Positions 6,889-14,783 are shown, counted from the stretch's first letter. The stretch is DNA of 27,781 nucleotides from Clostridiaceae bacterium UBA6110 (GCA_002428415.1 DIWI01000095.1:1-27781), one strand, 5' to 3'. The notes: generated by a model not told the origin, from the sequence alone. A program made the numbers and translations.

Positions 6889-7698
6889 ATGTACAGGATA
6901 GGAGAATTTTCCAAGCTGGCTAAGACTACTGTCAAGACTCTCAGGCACTATGACGAGCAGGGATTGCTGATTCCCGCATCAGTAGACCGCGATACAGGAT
7001 ACAGGCTGTACAGCACTGAACAGCTTGCAAGGCTCAGCAAGATTATAGCTTACAGGCAGGCAGGCCTGTCACTCGAAGAGATAGGTCGGGCCCTTGATGG
7101 TGATGACCTTCCGAGTATACTCAGAGGAAGGCTTGCAGAACTTTCAAGAGAGCAGGAGTCGGTCAATGACAGGATAAACAGGATACAAAGCCTCATTGCC
7201 CACATGAAGGAGGAATATTTCATGGAGTACCAGGCAGTAACAAAGGAGCTTCCAGAATGCATCGTATATTCCAAGCGGATGGTGGTTCCAGACTACGACG
7301 CTTATTTCAGCATAATCCCTGAGCTCGGAGAGGAAGTCAGGAAGCATAATCCGGACTTGAAATGCGTTGTCCCGGAATACAGCTTCTTCATCTACCATGC
7401 GGGAGAATACAGGGAAAAGGATATCGACATGGAATACTGCGAAGCGGTGGATAAATTCGGAGTCGAATTTGATGATGTGATATTCAAGAAGATGGAAAGC
7501 GTTCCTGCAGTATGCGTGATGCATAAGGGCCCTTACAGCGGGCTGGGCAAAGCATATGCATATGCCTTCAAGTTCATAGAGGAAAACGGCTTTGCAGCTG
7601 CAGACAATCCGCGTGAAAGCTACATCGACGGAATATGGAACAAGGAAGATGAAGCAGAATGGCTTACGGAGGTCCAGATACCGGTAACAAGGAGATAA
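6889..7698 (+). CDS. MerR-family regulator with GyrI-like effector domain
   Basis: A 269-residue BmrR-like regulator. The N-terminal winged helix MYRIGEFSKLAKTTVKTLRHYDEQGLL...GYRLYS is canonical, followed by a coiled-coil dimer helix (about residues 75-110). From about residue 115 it continues as a GyrI-like/SRPBCC-type small-molecule domain (ITKELPECIVYSKRM-like start, VCVMHKGPYSGLGKAYAYAFKFIEENGF, ending WLTEVQIPV). This domain usually binds cationic, hydrophobic compounds and activates efflux genes. Here no transporter is adjacent, so it may mainly control itself or distant genes. AGGAGGGAG precedes the ATG at 6889. The 19-base-spacer promoter directly upstream supports autoregulation. 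Confidence 0.9.
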   Translation: MYRIGEFSKLAKTTVKTLRHYDEQGLLIPASVDRDTGYRLYSTEQLARLSKIIAYRQAGLSLEEIGRALDGDDLPSILRGRLAELSREQESVNDRINRIQSLIAHMKEEYFMEYQAVTKELPECIVYSKRMVVPDYDAYFSIIPELGEEVRKHNPDLKCVVPEYSFFIYHAGEYREKDIDMEYCEAVDKFGVEFDDVIFKKMESVPAVCVMHKGPYSGLGKAYAYAFKFIEENGFAAADNPRESYIDGIWNKEDEAEWLTEVQIPVTRR

Positions 7699-7749
7699 AT
7701 AAAGCAAAACTGCAGTTCATCAAAGTTTTACATTTCCAGAAACAGGCAC

Positions 7750-7778
7750 AGGGGCTCTTTCGAGCCTCTTTTCTTTTT
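7750..7778 (+). terminator. Rho-independent terminator after the MerR-type gene
   Basis: Stem AGGGGCTC / GAGCCTCT with a TTTC loop (one G-T pair), followed by TTTTCTTTTT to 7778. Confidence 0.85.
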
Positions 7779-7785
7779 GACAGTG

Positions 7786-7814
7786 TTGAGAAATGGTTTT
7801 CAATAACTGATAAT
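7786..7814 (+). promoter_or_regulatory. Promoter of the Lon-type protease gene
   Basis: TTGAGA at 7786-7791, a 17-base spacer and GATAAT at 7809-7814. A full TTGACA at 7777-7782 overlaps the terminator tail but has no matching -10 at 17 bases. Confidence 0.55.
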
Positions 7815-7847
7815 GGAATCAGGAAGAATTGATGTGAGGTGAAGGAT

Positions 7848-10298
7848 ATGGACAGCTCGGACAGATTCAGGGTACCACTGGAAAAATTGAGGAAGATCTG
7901 CGAATGCAGCGAAGAGCTTGCTAACTGCGGCTCATCCGGAGAGGCTCCATCGTATGAGGGAGTAATCGGACAGGACAGGGCGGTAGAATCGATGCATTTC
8001 GGACTGTCAATGGATGTTCCAGGATACAACATATTCGTGGTAGGTCAGCATGGAACGGGAAGGAGCACATATACCCAGACCATACTGCAGCAGGCTGCAA
8101 TCAGAAGACCTGCACCCTGGGATTGGTGCTACGTCAACAATTTCCTGGATAAGGACAGACCTGTAGCGGTATCGCTTCCGGCAGGACAGGGAAAGGCATT
8201 CCAGAAGGACATGGACCTCCTTATAGAGGATCTGAAGTCATCCATGCCAAAGGCTTTCGAACAGGGTGCCTATGAGCAGAAGAGAGATGCCATAGTGAGA
8301 AATCTTCAGGAGACAATGGAAAAACTTTACGGAAATGTTGAGCAGGAAGCTGAAAGGGAAGGCTTCGCAATGAAGCAGGTACCTCCCAGGTTCGTATTCA
8401 TACCTGTAAAGGATGGCGTGCCGATGCCTCAGGATCAGTATGAAAAGCTCTCTCAGCAGGAGAGGGCTGTGCTTGATGAAAAGGGCAGAAGGCTGATGAA
8501 GCGGCTGGATGAGTCGATGAGGCAGGGACAGGAGCTTGAGAGGCAGGCCAGGGAAGAGATGATTGAACTCGAAAGGCAGGTGGCAATGTCAGCTGCAGCC
8601 CAGAGGGTTGGAGTCCTTAAAGCGAAATATGCTGATGTCCCTAAGATCGTAGAGTATCTGTTCATGGTACTTAAGGACATTGTGGACAACTACAACATCT
8701 TCAGAGCAGGTGAAGCTCCAAAGGCACCGGAGATGCCTCAGAACCTCCAGGGCTTCAAGGAGGAGACAGATCCGTTCGTGAGGTACAAGGTCAACCTTTT
8801 CGTGAACAATGAGAGGTGCAAGGGAGCGCCCGTAATCATAGAATCCAATCCTACCTACTACAATCTCTTTGGAAAGCTTGAATACAGGAGCCATATGCTG
8901 TCTGTAAGCACTGACTTCACAATGCTCAGGTCTGGTGCGATTCATAGAGCCAATGGAGGATATCTGGTATTACAGGCAAAGGACATCCTGACGGACCCTT
9001 ATGTCTGGGAAGCCCTCAAGAAGGCACTTAAGTACAGGGAGACTGCTGTCGAAAACATTGGGGAGCAGTATAGGCTTATACCTGCAGGTACTTTAAGACC
9101 TGAACCTCTGCCCCTTGACCTGAAGATAGTGGTCATAAGCAATCCTCAGCTGTATTACCTGCTTTACACACTGGATGATGATTTCCAGAGGCTGTTCAAG
9201 GTGAAGGTGGATTTTGACGTTGATATGCCAAGGACTCCTGTAAATATATGCCAGTATGCCGATTTTATCGCGGCAACCTGCAATAAGGATGACCTGCTGC
9301 CATTTGGCAGGGATGCTGTGGCAAAGGTAATAGAATATGGCTCGAGGCTTGCCGGAAACCAGAATAAGCTCTCTACAAGATTCAATGAAGTGACTGAGAT
9401 AATATATGAGGCTGCATCCTTTGCAAAGGTGGACAAGGTTTCCGAAGTCAGTGCATCCCACGTTGACACTGCGGTCAGGCATAAGAAATACAGGGCAGGG
9501 ATCATTGAGGAAAAGATACAGGAGCACATACTGAAGGGTAAGATGCTCATCAGGACCGAAGGTTCAGAGGTCGGACAGATCAATGGATTATCTATCATTT
9601 CAACCGGAGGCAATATGTTCGGAATGCCTTCAAGGATAACTGCAAGGACCTATTCCGGCAGAGGTGGAATAATCAATATCGAGAGAGAGACCCAGATGAG
9701 CGGTCAGATCCATACTAAGGGAGTCCTCACGCTGTCAGGCTACCTTGGTGGCAAGTTTGCTCAGAAGAAGCCTCTTGGCTTCACAGCACAGATCACATTC
9801 GAGCAGTCCTATGAGGGAGTTGACGGAGACAGCGCTTCAAGTACTGAGCTATATGCAATATTATCCAGCCTGTCTGGAATTCCGCTAAGGCAGGATATTG
9901 CAGTCACGGGATCAGTTGACCAGAGGGGCAAGATACAGCCCATAGGAGGAGCTACCGAAAAGATTGAAGGCTTCTTCGACATTTGTGCTTCAAGAGGCCT
10001 TACCGGAACACAGGGAGTCATGATACCGGTGCAGAATATAGACGACCTGATGCTGAAGGATGAAGTTCTCGATGCTGTAAAGAACGGGAAGTTTACCATA
10101 TATGCGGTCAAGGACATAGACGAAGGTATCGAAGTCCTGACTGGTATGCCTGCCGGTGAGATTAAGGAGGATGGGACATATCCTGACGGGACAGTATTCC
10201 ATGCTGCGGAGAGAAGGCTGCATGAATTCGGAAAAGCGCTTGAGCCTCCGCATATCCTGGGAATGAAGAATGACATGAGAAGAAGGAACAGAAGATAG
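7848..10298 (+). CDS. Lon-type ATP-dependent protease (AAA_32 / LonB-like)
   Basis: An 816-residue cytoplasmic protease of the COG1067 group. Residues 66-74 (GQHGTGRST) are the P-loop with arginine in place of the usual lysine, as is common in this group. A helical, glutamine/glutamate-rich region (about 110-260) is inserted in the AAA module. The second AAA half has GGYLVLQAKDILTDPYVWEALKKAL. The C-terminal Lon protease domain has the serine-lysine dyad: S662 in GDSASS and K705 in ATEKIEG, 43 residues apart as in classical Lon. The ATG at 7848 fits GAGGTG six bases upstream better than the in-frame GTG at 7839. It sits alone with its own promoter; it most likely degrades damaged proteins, with specific targets unknown. 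Confidence 0.9.
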   Translation: MDSSDRFRVPLEKLRKICECSEELANCGSSGEAPSYEGVIGQDRAVESMHFGLSMDVPGYNIFVVGQHGTGRSTYTQTILQQAAIRRPAPWDWCYVNNFLDKDRPVAVSLPAGQGKAFQKDMDLLIEDLKSSMPKAFEQGAYEQKRDAIVRNLQETMEKLYGNVEQEAEREGFAMKQVPPRFVFIPVKDGVPMPQDQYEKLSQQERAVLDEKGRRLMKRLDESMRQGQELERQAREEMIELERQVAMSAAAQRVGVLKAKYADVPKIVEYLFMVLKDIVDNYNIFRAGEAPKAPEMPQNLQGFKEETDPFVRYKVNLFVNNERCKGAPVIIESNPTYYNLFGKLEYRSHMLSVSTDFTMLRSGAIHRANGGYLVLQAKDILTDPYVWEALKKALKYRETAVENIGEQYRLIPAGTLRPEPLPLDLKIVVISNPQLYYLLYTLDDDFQRLFKVKVDFDVDMPRTPVNICQYADFIAATCNKDDLLPFGRDAVAKVIEYGSRLAGNQNKLSTRFNEVTEIIYEAASFAKVDKVSEVSASHVDTAVRHKKYRAGIIEEKIQEHILKGKMLIRTEGSEVGQINGLSIISTGGNMFGMPSRITARTYSGRGGIINIERETQMSGQIHTKGVLTLSGYLGGKFAQKKPLGFTAQITFEQSYEGVDGDSASSTELYAILSSLSGIPLRQDIAVTGSVDQRGKIQPIGGATEKIEGFFDICASRGLTGTQGVMIPVQNIDDLMLKDEVLDAVKNGKFTIYAVKDIDEGIEVLTGMPAGEIKEDGTYPDGTVFHAAERRLHEFGKALEPPHILGMKNDMRRRNRR

Positions 10299-10322
10299 AA
10301 TAAATCTCCATAATTCCTCCAC

Positions 10323-10365
10323 AACCTCCGTTTAGAATACATAGTGTATTCAAAAAACGGAGGTT
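10323..10365 (+). promoter_or_regulatory. Long hairpin enclosing the ribosome binding site of the lipoprotein gene
   Basis: AACCTCCG (10323-10330) can pair with CGGAGGTT (10358-10365), and GAATAC (10335-10340) with GTATTC (10346-10351), around an ATAGT loop, with an internal A-rich bulge. The right arm contains the GGAGG that lies six bases before the ATG at 10370. There is no T tract after it, so it is not a terminator for the protease gene. It would block translation initiation unless opened. Confidence 0.65.
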
Positions 10366-10369
10366 ATTC

Positions 10370-11077
10370 ATGAAAAGAAAGATATTTGTAATAATTGCAG
10401 CAGCTGTCGCATCAGCAGCGGTACTCGCTTCCTGCGGAAAGAAGGCTGAACCTGTAGCTGTAAAGGATCCTGGTATAGCAGCTTTTGAGAGGGTGCTTGA
10501 ATCGGACCCCAAGAGTGTGGGCTTCCATGAGGAATTGTCCCATTATGGCTTTGCACTGAGCTCAGGCGAAAAGTTTGAGTGGTCCAAGGACATGGGAGCG
10601 AACAAGGCCGACCTTGCAATGGTCATGCCGGCAAAGGAATTCATCGATGCGGGACTGGATGTGACCAAGCTTGACCCGGCAGACTGGCTTTATGCTGAAG
10701 CGGAACCTGCTCATGGCACCCCTGCGCTACTTATTAAGCTCTGGAACGTAGCGGATGAGAAGGGTGAAGCAAAGGATGAGCCGGAAGCTATGGAAAAGAT
10801 AGTGGCAGCTGACAAGGACATCCTTGCATACCATGAAGAGAAGGACCACTTCGCCCTATTCATGGGTGAGGGCTTTGAGGTGGTATGGGCGGATGACCTG
10901 AAGGCTCAGGCTGAGGACCTTGTATTCGTGCTGAAGGCGGAACCCCTTGTGGCAGCTGGACTTGATATCGCAAAGCTAGAAGTCTCCGGCTGGACATTCA
11001 AGGCGGAAAGCAATGACAACATGGGAATGGGTGCCAACCCTGACCAGATTGTCAAGACATTCGACCTTGCAAAATAA
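10370..11077 (+). CDS. Lipoprotein with two tandem repeats
   Basis: A 235-residue secreted lipoprotein. The signal peptide MKRKIF...VLASC ends in a lipobox with acceptor Cys22. The mature part is an internal duplication: repeat 1 at about residues 39-111 and repeat 2 at about 141-213, joined by a charged linker. Shared positions include F/M-E-R/K-V/I, G/A-F/Y-H-E-E-x-x-H, a G-E-x-F-E-x-x-W/V segment, AxL-V/A, and V/L-AAGLD-I/V-x-K-L-x-x-x-x-W. I do not recognise the domain; the HEE-x-x-H stretch could be a metal site but is not shown to be. The ribosome site is inside a stable hairpin. No promoter is obvious, so it may be read from the upstream protease promoter. Confidence 0.8.
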   Translation: MKRKIFVIIAAAVASAAVLASCGKKAEPVAVKDPGIAAFERVLESDPKSVGFHEELSHYGFALSSGEKFEWSKDMGANKADLAMVMPAKEFIDAGLDVTKLDPADWLYAEAEPAHGTPALLIKLWNVADEKGEAKDEPEAMEKIVAADKDILAYHEEKDHFALFMGEGFEVVWADDLKAQAEDLVFVLKAEPLVAAGLDIAKLEVSGWTFKAESNDNMGMGANPDQIVKTFDLAK

Positions 11078-11094
11078 GGAATCAGAATATGCAG

Positions 11095-11127
11095 AAGGCC
11101 TGCACTCCAATCGGGGTGCAGGCCTTT
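11095..11127. terminator. Terminator hairpin between convergent genes
   Basis: AAGGCCTGCACTCC pairs with the GG-GGTGCAGGCCTT arm (one wobble) around AATC. Plus-strand tail is only TTT, so it probably serves both the lipoprotein gene and the converging AlkD-like gene. Confidence 0.75.
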
Positions 11128-11144
11128 ACATGTCCGTGTGCAAG

Positions 11145-11831
11145 CTATCCTTTTTTCCTCAGCTTCCTTACAAGCTCCTTCCCTGAATCATCTACCTGCC
11201 TTGACTCGATTATCTTGCGGATCGCCATCCTGCGGAGCGTAGCATCAATACCGTCATTCTCGAGTACGACAAGGGTCTTTTCAGGAAACCTGACATAGCA
11301 AATGGAAAGGGTCCATGCTGCGGCAACCGTTGCGTAGTATCCCGTTGAAGCAGGTCTGGATGCAGCCTGAAGCACCCTGTCTATGTATTCCTCATTGACA
11401 AAGTAGTTCAGCATCATAACATATGCAAAGCGAGCTTCAAATTCTTCAGCTGAGTCTGCATATGGCTTAATGAAGTCCCAGACGAGTTCTAAGTTCTTCG
11501 AAGTGAATTTGAGACCTGAGCAGAAGCTGTCGCATACACCCCAGTTGTCTATCCTGGGTATGAATACTCTGGCCAGATCAAGCTTTTCGGCAACTTCAGC
11601 TTCTGCATAACCTATCACAATGCCCTGGAGCATGGTCTCCTCATAGTACAAAGTGACAGGTGACTCAACATAAGCTTTCCAGTCGGCCTTTGCAATCTCT
11701 TTGGCTATTTTTCTTAGATTTGGAAGCCTTACACCAAGTATATTTTCTGTTCCGGGCAGAAGTCCTGCTGTAAATTTTCTGTAGCTATCCTCGGCAGATT
11801 CAAGAAGCTTGTTTCTAATTTCAGATACCAT
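11145..11831 (-). CDS. DNA alkylation repair protein, AlkD-like
   Basis: A 228-residue all-helical HEAT-like-repeat protein of the AlkD family, DNA glycosylases that remove bulky or cationic alkylated purines without flipping the base. The active-site residues of Bacillus cereus AlkD have counterparts with matching spacing: W97 and D101 (for W109/D113) in IDNWGVCDSF, R134 (for R148) in FEARFAYVMM and W173 (for W187) in AAAWTLSICY. It should therefore be active. The ATG at 11831 (minus strand) follows GGAGG by five bases, and is preferred over an upstream start at 11867. The gene is alone, divergent from the LacI-type gene. Confidence 0.9.
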   Translation of the reverse strand: MVSEIRNKLLESAEDSYRKFTAGLLPGTENILGVRLPNLRKIAKEIAKADWKAYVESPVTLYYEETMLQGIVIGYAEAEVAEKLDLARVFIPRIDNWGVCDSFCSGLKFTSKNLELVWDFIKPYADSAEEFEARFAYVMMLNYFVNEEYIDRVLQAASRPASTGYYATVAAAWTLSICYVRFPEKTLVVLENDGIDATLRRMAIRKIIESRQVDDSGKELVRKLRKKG

Positions 11832-11881
11832 GAAATCCTCCCCGCGATTATAATCCCGTAAATACAATTATAAGTTCCTGT

Positions 11882-11909
11882 TTAATAAACGCAAAGAGAG
11901 TTATGTCAA
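11882..11909 (-). promoter_or_regulatory. Candidate promoter of the AlkD-like gene
   Basis: On the minus strand, TTGACA (11904-11909), a 16-base spacer and TATTAA (11882-11887). A second possible -10, TATAAT at 11867-11872 with TTGCGT at 11889-11894, lies closer to the gene. The TTGACA is one arm of a TGTCA-N5-TGACA dyad (11904-11918). The remaining stretch to 12075 is AT-rich and I see no gene in it. Confidence 0.5.
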
Positions 11910-12075
11910 GCCATGACAGAATAAATGATGGAAATTGTGCACTGAATATATCGAAATTATATTGATTCAGAGATATCGGTGATTAAAACTCAAAGGATTG
12001 GGAAATCCGCATAAGGTTTTTATGGAATAATTGATAAAGCATCAAATATTCTGAAGATATGCAAATTTCGTGTAA

Positions 12076-12104
12076 TTGACGCGATTATTTCGTAAGCATA
12101 TAAT
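12076..12104 (+). promoter_or_regulatory. Promoter of the LacI-family regulator gene
   Basis: TTGACG at 12076-12081, a 17-base spacer and TATAAT at 12099-12104; close to consensus, 32 bases before the start codon. Confidence 0.85.
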
Positions 12105-12116
12105 GACAACGTAGGA
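12105..12116. promoter_or_regulatory. Half-conserved LacI-type operator in the regulator's own promoter
   Basis: GACAACGTAGGA follows the -10 directly. Its left half is identical to the perfect palindrome GACAACGTTGTC at 13190-13201, and eleven bases (AATGACAACGT) are shared. The position over the start of transcription fits autorepression. Confidence 0.6.
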
Positions 12117-12136
12117 CATTTGAGGAGCAAAAGATA

Positions 12137-13144
12137 ATGATAAGCAGAGTAACGATAACGGATATTGCAGAAAAGTGCGGAGTTTCGATAAAGACCGTAT
12201 CAAGGGTTTTGAATCAGAGTCCTGACGTGAAGCCGGCTACCAGGGACAAGGTCCTTGCTGCGATGAAGGAAGAAGGCTACCAGGTAAATCTGTTTGCAAG
12301 AGGACTTAAGGGCAGCAGGACCAATATCATCATAGTGTTCATCGACAGGCATCAGGAAGAACACTTCAGCCTGTGGCACAACATTATGATCAAATACCTC
12401 ATCCAGTATGCAAAGAAGAACAATCTGAAGATTGTCATTTCACCATCAAACAGCGAGGAATACCTTGAGGATGAGACCGACGGCTTCTATCTGCTTTCAA
12501 GCGGAGTAGCTGATGGAGCGATTCTTCTTGAAAACGTGAAGAATGACAAGAGGGTTGAATATCTTGAGGAGCATGGAATACCATATGTTGTATTCGGCGA
12601 GCCTGAAGGCGAAGATATTTATTCAGTCAGTCTGGATAATTACGATGTAGGCTTCAAGGGCGGAAGTTTCCTTGTGAACAAGGGTTTCAGGGATATCGTG
12701 TTCATGCTTGGAGAAACCAGATTTCTTTCCAATCAGAGAAGGATAAAGGGTTTTCTTGATGCGGTTGAAGGTACTGGAGTTAATCACGAAGAGGTTCCGG
12801 GAATCGATACGATTGAGAAGGCATACAGGCAGACATTGGTTATACTTGGCAGGAGAAGAGTAGATGCTTTCTTTGTTTCGGGTGATGAGAGGGCTATAGG
12901 AGTATACAGGGCAATATATGAGAAATCATTGAGAATTCCAAAGGATGTGGCAGTGCTCGGAATAGATAACATACCGCAGGGCAAGTATCTTTTCCCGCCA
13001 ATGTCGACCATCGATCAGGATTTTGACAGGCTGGCCAGGGAATGCATATGCAGAGTGGTTATCCTGCTTCAGGGAGATGTGACGGAGGACGTCAAGAGGA
13101 AGATACTTATTCCGGGGGCGATCATCGAGCGCGACTCAACCTGA
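12137..13144 (+). CDS. LacI-family transcriptional regulator of the sugar operon
   Basis: A 335-residue regulator. The N-terminal HTH is VTITDIAEKCGVSIKTVSRVLNQSPDVKPATRDKV, followed by the hinge helix region (VNLFARGLKGSRTNII). The rest is a periplasmic-binding-protein-like effector domain with the typical VDAFFVSGDERAIGVYRAI and VAVLGIDNIP segments. GAGGAG stands nine bases before the ATG. It lies directly upstream of, and in the same direction as, the sugar transport and glycoside operon; the shared operator sequence in both promoters makes it the likely local repressor. The inducer is probably the imported glycoside or a breakdown product, which cannot be read from the sequence. Confidence 0.9.
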   Translation: MISRVTITDIAEKCGVSIKTVSRVLNQSPDVKPATRDKVLAAMKEEGYQVNLFARGLKGSRTNIIIVFIDRHQEEHFSLWHNIMIKYLIQYAKKNNLKIVISPSNSEEYLEDETDGFYLLSSGVADGAILLENVKNDKRVEYLEEHGIPYVVFGEPEGEDIYSVSLDNYDVGFKGGSFLVNKGFRDIVFMLGETRFLSNQRRIKGFLDAVEGTGVNHEEVPGIDTIEKAYRQTLVILGRRRVDAFFVSGDERAIGVYRAIYEKSLRIPKDVAVLGIDNIPQGKYLFPPMSTIDQDFDRLARECICRVVILLQGDVTEDVKRKILIPGAIIERDST

Positions 13145-13158
13145 GTTTTAGTAACAAG

Positions 13159-13180
13159 AAGCAATCCACGTGGTTGCTTT
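13159..13180 (+). terminator. Weak terminator hairpin after the LacI-type gene
   Basis: AAGCAATC / GGTTGCTT arms, eight pairs with one wobble around CACGT, followed by a short T tract broken by C. It probably only partly separates the regulator from the operon. Confidence 0.5.
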
Positions 13181-13183
13181 CAA

Positions 13184-13201
13184 TAAAATGACAACGTTGT
13201 C
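13184..13201 (+). promoter_or_regulatory. Operon control site: -10-like TAAAAT plus LacI-type operator palindrome
   Basis: GACAACGTTGTC at 13190-13201 is a perfect 12-base palindrome with the central CG of LacI-family operators. TAAAAT (13184-13189) precedes it exactly as TATAAT precedes the site in the regulator promoter. No good -35 is seen 17 bases upstream of TAAAAT. An alternative start near TATATA at 13227-13232 also lacks a clear -35. The operator call is firmer than the promoter call. Confidence 0.65.
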
Positions 13202-13251
13202 TATTTAATAATTATTATCCGCTGACTATATATGACCCAGCGGGAGCTTGA

Positions 13252-13265
13252 AGTAAACGTTAACA
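13252..13265 (+). promoter_or_regulatory. Probable CcpA cre site
   Basis: AGTAAACGTTAACA matches the cre consensus TGWAANCGNTNWCA at all fixed positions but the first. It lies upstream of the binding-protein gene in the region where the leader would begin, so carbon catabolite repression of the operon is expected. Confidence 0.6.
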
Positions 13266-13291
13266 AAAGGTGTCCAACAAGTAAGTTGATG

Positions 13292-13376
13292 AATGGCCGA
13301 TGCGGATGGTTGCCTGGATACAATCCAAAGAGACAAGTCCAGGTGTTTCAGGGGGATAGCCTTCTGATCGGGCATT
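13292..13376 (+). promoter_or_regulatory. Structured 5' leader of the sugar operon
   Basis: AATG-G-CCGAT (13292-13301) can pair with ATCGG-G-CATT (13367-13376), nine pairs around one G-G mismatch, and it encloses a second stem CCTGGA (13313-13318) / TCCAGG (13338-13343). I do not recognise a known riboswitch class. It ends 30 bases before the first operon start codon. Confidence 0.4.
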
Positions 13377-13406
13377 GATTATAAAAAAATAAAAGGAGCG
13401 GAAAAA

Positions 13407-14705
13407 ATGAACAAAAAAATCATCTCAGCGTTTCTCGCGGCCAGTATGCTTGTCATCGCTTCAGGATGCGGAGCAAAGGAGCCGACGACACCTACTACTC
13501 CATCTGCTACTGTGGCTCCAACAAAGCCTGCATCGACTCTGCTCAAGGTAACGTACAGCGGAACACCTCAGGTCCATGAGAAGGAATACCTGATGAACTC
13601 TTTCTTCAAGGGATTCGAGACCAAGTACAACGTTAAGGTTGAGGTTGATTTCGTAGCTCAGGCGGACGCCATAAAGAAGATCGAATCAGAGCAGTCAACC
13701 AAGAACATCGTGTCTGACATTATCTACGCAGATACTGCCAATATGGCTCCATATGTCAATGGCGGATGGATGGAGGACATTACATCGATAGTTGATAAGA
13801 CGGGGTCAACCTACACTAAGATGTTTGATGGATCGACCAACTCCGGAGGGAAAAGATATTTTGCACCGATGAGTTACGACGTTTATATCACTGTTGCTAA
13901 TGTAAAGGCACTTGCTTATCTGCCAAGCGGGCTAACCAAGGAAGATGTCGTGAAGGGAATTACCTGGGAGCAGTATGCTGACTGGGCTGTAGCCATTGCT
14001 AAAGGCGAGGGCGAAGGAAAGACCATGATGCCTGCAAACCTTACCGGATCTCAGCTTCTTTATCCGATGGGCGGAATGAGCCTTGCATACGGTGGAACTT
14101 TCCCTGAATTCACATCACAGGGCTTCAAGTCAGCTCTTGGAATCATTGCAAAGATTGCAGCTGCAAATGGATTCTATGCTGAACAGGACCAGTACACCGC
14201 ACCGACCGAACCACTTAACAGCGGAGATGTATGGCTTACATTCGCACATATGGGACCTGTCGGAGTCAGCTACTCGGCAGCACCTAACAATTTTGTCATA
14301 GGCGCAGCACCAAAGGGAAGCAAAGGTGCGGGTTCGACATCAGGAGCATGGTGCTATGGAATCCAGAAGGGTGCTCCTCATATGGACCTCGCTGAGAAAT
14401 TCATAGCATATGTTGCAGATCCTCAGGTCAACTATGACTTCTGCTCAAATTATGGAGGATCGCTCAGTCCTATTGAAGAGGTAGGCGACATTCTTGAATC
14501 AAGCGATGTTGTAATGAGGGCTGGAATCGAAATGCTGAAGACCACTACAGTAACAGGCGTTCCTGCAACCAAGTACACAGACTGGAATGCTGTGAAGCTT
14601 CTGTTTGGAGATATCTACAACAGCATACTGAAGAACAAGGTCGTTCCTGGTGACGACTATCTCAAAGAGATGCAGACCAAGCTTGATGCATTGAAGAAAC
14701 CCTGA
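13407..14705 (+). CDS. Sugar ABC transporter substrate-binding lipoprotein (YcjN-like)
   Basis: A 432-residue extracellular solute-binding protein, family 1. The signal peptide ends in a lipobox IASGC with acceptor Cys21, followed by a Thr/Pro-rich linker (about residues 25-43) that tethers the domain to the membrane. The mature part starts with VTYSGTPQVHEKEYLMNSFFKGFETKYNVKVEVDF, and contains Gly- and aromatic-rich segments typical of binding proteins for oligosaccharides or glycosides. AAAAGGAGCGG precedes the ATG. It is the first gene of the operon and, by position, the E. coli ycjN counterpart; its ligand is probably a small glycoside such as glucosylglycerate or a related guloside. Confidence 0.9.
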   Translation: MNKKIISAFLAASMLVIASGCGAKEPTTPTTPSATVAPTKPASTLLKVTYSGTPQVHEKEYLMNSFFKGFETKYNVKVEVDFVAQADAIKKIESEQSTKNIVSDIIYADTANMAPYVNGGWMEDITSIVDKTGSTYTKMFDGSTNSGGKRYFAPMSYDVYITVANVKALAYLPSGLTKEDVVKGITWEQYADWAVAIAKGEGEGKTMMPANLTGSQLLYPMGGMSLAYGGTFPEFTSQGFKSALGIIAKIAAANGFYAEQDQYTAPTEPLNSGDVWLTFAHMGPVGVSYSAAPNNFVIGAAPKGSKGAGSTSGAWCYGIQKGAPHMDLAEKFIAYVADPQVNYDFCSNYGGSLSPIEEVGDILESSDVVMRAGIEMLKTTTVTGVPATKYTDWNAVKLLFGDIYNSILKNKVVPGDDYLKEMQTKLDALKKP

Positions 14706-14734
14706 AAATAAACTGAAGAACAATGACCTTGAGA

Positions 14735-14758
14735 GAAGGGGGACATTCGTCCTCCTTC
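14735..14758 (+). repeat. Intercistronic hairpin
   Basis: GAAGGGGGAC / GTCCTCCTTC with an ATTC loop (one wobble) between the binding-protein and permease genes, with no T tract. Such hairpins often protect the upstream message so that binding protein is made in excess. Confidence 0.7.
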
Positions 14759-14783
14759 ACTCATCAAGAATGGAGGAACGCAA

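Noticed and set aside
7144..7707. 187-residue minus-strand frame opposite the MerR-type gene
   Set aside because: It is a shadow of a well-supported gene, has no ribosome site and resembles no family.
9093..9613. Two minus-strand frames of over 140 residues inside the Lon-type protease gene
   Set aside because: They lie opposite conserved protease sequence and lack start signals; overlapping shadows of a long gene.
10323..10365. Rho-independent terminator for the protease gene
   Set aside because: No T tract follows on the plus strand; the right arm is the Shine-Dalgarno sequence of the next gene.
10162..10512. Minus-strand frames spanning the protease end and the lipoprotein start
   Set aside because: They cross a gene boundary and a hairpin, and the plus-strand signal peptide and lipobox are clearly real.
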